Assembly: GCF_001583495.1 (NCBI RefSeq)
Contig: NZ_LQAQ01000018.1
Coordinates: forward strand, 1-64,000
Source: Flammeovirga sp. SJP92
Lineage (GTDB): Bacteria; Bacteroidota; Bacteroidia; Cytophagales; Flammeovirgaceae
Reading direction: 5' to 3'
Length of the DNA: 64,000 nucleotides
The number at the start of each line of letters is the position of its first letter. The stretch's first letter is position 1. The position numbers and the translations under genes are program-made. Positions 61,644-64,000 of this stretch are shown piece by piece. A model generated the notes under the pieces. That model made no database searches. It had not been told where the DNA came from and saw nothing but the letters and a program-made list of their open reading frames with translations.

Positions 61644-62903
61644 ATGAGATTTTTGACCACCATTTACCTAGTGCTATTAACTCATTTAACATGCTTCGCG
61701 AATTATATTTTAATTCCTATGGACCAAACCCAAAGCAATCATCTCAAAGCCTATGGGATGACGTTTTGGGTGCTCGGTCAGGATGTAGAAGCAGAATGGT
61801 TACTGAATTACAGAGGAGGCAGTTTTATGTTTCAAAACTCTTCTCTATTCGAGCAGGAATTGGTGATCAGAGGCGTAAGCTATGAAGTAATCTCAGGAGC
61901 TCAAGCAGTTCAGATTAAAGAAGAAATTTCCCACCCAGAATCAAATATGGATATTATGCGGTTAGACGCTGTTCCAAGAATTGCAGTTTACTCACCGCCT
62001 TCAAAACAGCCATGGGACGATGCAGTCACCTTGGTACTTACTTATGCAGAAATTCCTTATGATGTGATTTTCGATGATGAAGTGATGGCAGACCTACTAC
62101 CCAAGTACGACTGGCTTCACTTACATCACGAAGATTTTACGGGCCAATATGGTAAATTTTATGCCACTTATGGTAGAGAGGAGTGGTATATGGAAGCTCA
62201 AAGACAGTTTGAGGCTTCAGCGAAAAGACATGGTTTTGAAAAGGTTTCCCAGCTGAAAGCTGGAGTGGTTAAGAAAATTAGAGATTTCTGTGCGGGTGGT
62301 GGATTCTTGTTTGCCATGTGTTCTGCAACTGACACATATGATATAGCGTTAGCAGCTGATGGGGTGGATATCTGCGATTATATGTATGATGGTGATGGTG
62401 TAGATACTCATGTCCATGAAAAATTGAATTACAATAACACTTTTGCTTTTAAAGATTTCAAATTAAAATTAGACCCTTATCAATATGAATATTCAGAGAT
62501 TGACAACCAATCTTATGAAAGAGGATTGAGAGAAGAAAACGACTACTTTGAATTATTCGCCTTTTCTGCAAAATGGGATCCTGTTCCTACCATGTTAACA
62601 CAAAATCATGAACGTCTTATCAAGGGTTTTATGGGACAGACCACTGCTTTCAAGAAGCGTTTAATAAAAAATGATGTCATTATTCTGGGCGAAGCTGAAT
62701 CGGCAAAAGAGGCTCGATATATACATGGAACTTACGGCAAAGGCACTTGGACATTTTACGGTGGACATGACCCTGAAGATTACAGACATTTTGTAGGCGA
62801 AGAACCTACAGATTTAAACCTCCATCCCAATTCTCCAGGTTACCGTTTGATTTTGAATAATATATTATTCCCTGCCGCAAAGAAAAAGAAACAAAAAACA
62901 TGA
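61644..62903 (+). CDS. exported class I glutamine amidotransferase-like protein
   Basis: A 419-residue protein with a signal peptide (MRFLTTIYLVLLTHLTCFA). YILIPMDQTQSNHLKAYG opens a family found in many Bacteroidota, sometimes annotated as asparagine synthetase B, which its fold does not support. Residues about 105-260 look like a flavodoxin-like class I amidotransferase or ThuA domain. Cys 226 in FAMCSATD sits at the nucleophile elbow after GGG. YGKGTWTFYGGHDPEDYRHFVG is conserved near the end. The substrate is unknown and the protein is exported. It has a terminator 31 bases beyond the stop. Confidence 0.72.
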   Translation: MRFLTTIYLVLLTHLTCFANYILIPMDQTQSNHLKAYGMTFWVLGQDVEAEWLLNYRGGSFMFQNSSLFEQELVIRGVSYEVISGAQAVQIKEEISHPESNMDIMRLDAVPRIAVYSPPSKQPWDDAVTLVLTYAEIPYDVIFDDEVMADLLPKYDWLHLHHEDFTGQYGKFYATYGREEWYMEAQRQFEASAKRHGFEKVSQLKAGVVKKIRDFCAGGGFLFAMCSATDTYDIALAADGVDICDYMYDGDGVDTHVHEKLNYNNTFAFKDFKLKLDPYQYEYSEIDNQSYERGLREENDYFELFAFSAKWDPVPTMLTQNHERLIKGFMGQTTAFKKRLIKNDVIILGEAESAKEARYIHGTYGKGTWTFYGGHDPEDYRHFVGEEPTDLNLHPNSPGYRLILNNILFPAAKKKKQKT

Positions 62904-62934
62904 TATTCAACTATCTATGATTCAACCTATCCGG

Positions 62935-62962
62935 TCATCCTAATTTTATAATTGGGATGGCT
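62935..62962 (+). terminator. terminator after the amidotransferase-like gene
   Basis: GTCATCCTAA and TTGGGATGGC (two G-U pairs) surround an 8-base loop and are followed by seven T residues. The convergent GxxExxY gene ends just beyond. Confidence 0.85.
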
Positions 62963-62966
62963 TTTT

Positions 62967-63347
62967 TTAGTTTTTCACTCTGTTATATATTCTCTTAAAC
63001 TCTAAACTTCTTCCACCAAAGTTGATCAATAAACCTGTCGGAACATTATAGGCTTCACAATAGTTTTTAGCTTGAGCTAAATGTACATCTTCTAACATTT
63101 TCACAGCTTTCAATTCAACCATCACATTACCTACATTAAAATCTACTCTCCTCTTACCTACATGCACTCCTTCATAATAAATATCCATTTCCATCTCCCT
63201 TTGGAAAGGTATTCCTTGTCTTTCTAATTCTATTGCTAGTGATCGCTGGTAGATGACTTCTTGAAATCCATTGCCTAATACTCGGTGTACTTTCATAGCA
63301 CAGCTTATTATTCTACCTGTCAGGTCGTTGTTGTTGAAGTTACTCAT
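62967..63347 (-). CDS. GxxExxY protein (PD-(D/E)xK-like family)
   Basis: A 126-residue protein of the GxxExxY family (PF13366, TIGR04256). The naming motif is seen here as GNGFQEVIYQRSL (G-N-G-F-x-E-x-x-Y). RRVDFNVGNVMVELKAVKMLEDVHLAQAKNY carries the D-(x)n-E-x-K nuclease-like residues. GLLINFGGRSLEFKRIYN ends the family. Function is unknown; genes are often near-identical across distant species, which suggests recent transfer. A 36-bp inverted repeat lies directly upstream. Confidence 0.93.
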   Translation of the reverse strand: MSNFNNNDLTGRIISCAMKVHRVLGNGFQEVIYQRSLAIELERQGIPFQREMEMDIYYEGVHVGKRRVDFNVGNVMVELKAVKMLEDVHLAQAKNYCEAYNVPTGLLINFGGRSLEFKRIYNRVKN

Positions 63348-63396
63348 AGTTAGAATCGTTAAACGTTATTTTCTACTTACTACTCCAATTCCTGTA

Positions 63397-63573
63397 CCAG
63401 GATTTTTTAGGATTATAGGATTTACAGGATTTCTTTTGGCTTTTCAAGCTAATCTGGACATAAATGATTTACAGGCTCTTTTTTGAGATAAAAATAAAAT
63501 CCAAATGGAAAGAGAATATTGAAATCCCGAACAAACAAAATCCTGCAAATCCTATAATCCTAAAAAATCCTGG
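63397..63573. repeat. 36-bp inverted repeat upstream of the GxxExxY gene
   Basis: Left arm 63397-63432 and right arm 63538-63573 match in 35 of 36 bases as inverted copies, 105 bases apart. Each arm contains four AGGATT-type units, e.g. CCAGGATTTTTTAGGATTAT. No coding capacity lies in the spacer. It could be a MITE-like element or a long hairpin terminator for the leftward DUF5686 gene. Confidence 0.82.
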
Positions 63574-63587
63574 CTCAAAATCCCAGC

Positions 63588-64000
63588 TTAGAACTCCGGC
63601 GTAATAGCAAACATCACCCCATATTTCCTTGACGCATCTTCCTGGTAAGTAGCTCTGTATAAAAACATAACTTTCAGCATTCTGAAAATATTTTCTACTC
63701 CCCCACCTACTTCTACATAAGGTTTGGAAGGGTCTAAACTCTTGAAGCTTGCTTCATCACGATCCCATGGATTCACATTGGCAGCTAAGTTGGCATCGGA
63801 AACTCCTCCCCATAGTAGGTTAGCGATGCCAAATGCTTTAATATTCATTTTCTTCACTATAGGTATCCTATTGATAAAAAGTCCTTCAAAATGATGGAAC
63901 ATTCTAAGACCTACATATCTATCACTCATAAACTCTCCAAAATCCATAAGATTATAAGATGTTCTGTTATAAATATATTTTAGGTTATTTCCTCTATGTA
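63588..64000 (-). CDS. DUF5686-family outer-membrane protein, C-terminal fragment
   Basis: The frame stays open from 63588 to the window edge; an internal ATG at 63947 is not the start. The visible 137 residues contain RTSYNLMDFGEFMSDRYVGL, FHHFEGLFINRIP, KAFGIANLLWGGVSDANLA and KPYVEVGGGVENIFRMLKV, and end KYGVMFAITPEF. These are the final barrel strands of DUF5686 (carboxypeptidase-regulatory-domain outer-membrane) proteins. Mature members have about 800 residues and an N-terminal carboxypeptidase-like domain that would lie outside this window. Function is unknown. Confidence 0.85.
   Translation of the reverse strand, partial: HRGNNLKYIYNRTSYNLMDFGEFMSDRYVGLRMFHHFEGLFINRIPIVKKMNIKAFGIANLLWGGVSDANLAANVNPWDRDEASFKSLDPSKPYVEVGGGVENIFRMLKVMFLYRATYQEDASRKYGVMFAITPEF

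Noticed and set aside
61644-62903. Asparagine synthetase B.
   Set aside because: The protein has a signal peptide, lacks an N-terminal Cys amidotransferase and the ATP pyrophosphatase motif of AsnB, and looks like a class I amidotransferase or ThuA fold.
63397-63573. CRISPR-like array from repeated AGGATT units.
   Set aside because: Units are 6-9 bases, contiguous and inverted between arms, without spacers of regular size or cas genes.

Overview
The window is AT-rich chromosomal DNA from a member of the Bacteroidota, most likely the order Cytophagales and possibly a Flammeovirga-like marine bacterium. The order and genus are inference. The phylum rests on a SusC/SusD outer-membrane pair, a secreted hydrolase with a type IX secretion C-terminal domain, a single-polypeptide SecDF, several lineage-typical families (DUF4377-META, DUF5686, DUF4905, GxxExxY), almost no Shine-Dalgarno sequences, and frequent -7 promoter boxes of the form TAnnTTTG. 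Most genes are compact housekeeping genes separated by clear hairpin terminators. No rRNA, tRNA, CRISPR array, transposase or integrase gene was found.

Layout. 1-2458: start of an acyl-CoA synthetase, a J-domain/PspA stress pair, and a His/Cys-rich exported protein. 2562-9928: cysE, an acyltransferase, tcdA-tatD, a PfkB sugar kinase, two lipoproteins and a lactonase-type propeller. 10175-15923: SelW-like protein, glpD plus an alkyl-DHAP-synthase-like FAD enzyme, a tiny membrane protein and an ABC-F ATPase. 16046-22973: lipoproteins, a type IX-secreted alpha/beta hydrolase and a GH13 amylase lipoprotein. 23216-25342: hisH-hisA-yfiH. 25361-27976: a 2.6-kb repeat island made of several copies of a palindromic MITE-like element, a cluster of perfect hairpins, and two small envelope-protein genes. 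28001-38488: metZ, osmC, rhodanese, GNAT, a DHFR-like protein, half of a split transketolase, bcp, a glycosyltransferase, an orphan OppC-type permease, a SpoIIE-type phosphatase and gdhA. 38559-46092: susD-susC and, divergently, a membrane-tethered regulator with a periplasmic sensor and a cytoplasmic winged helix. 46152-53409: envelope proteins, secDF with a small exported ORF upstream, a caspase-fold protein lacking its cysteine, and an SGNH lipoprotein. 53410-56047: envelope operon (DUF4905, LysM, GT4). 56401-58175: a tail-to-tail 5-methylcytosine restriction-modification pair. 58638-64000: NfeD-type protease, MacB-like permease, an exported amidotransferase-like protein, GxxExxY with a 36-bp inverted repeat, and the end of a DUF5686 outer-membrane protein.

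Most interesting candidates. (1) The small exported ORF upstream of secDF is followed by three complementary RNA arms, the layout expected of a force-sensing arrest-peptide leader. (2) The one-polypeptide SusCD regulator is paired with two 11-bp direct repeats in the divergent intergenic region. (3) The repeat island has 38-bp inverted ends and a flanking near-duplicate of the metZ terminator. (4) The caspase-fold protein carries Ser where the family has its catalytic Cys. (5) The restriction endonuclease is of unassigned specificity. These are readings of the sequence by eye; no database search was run.
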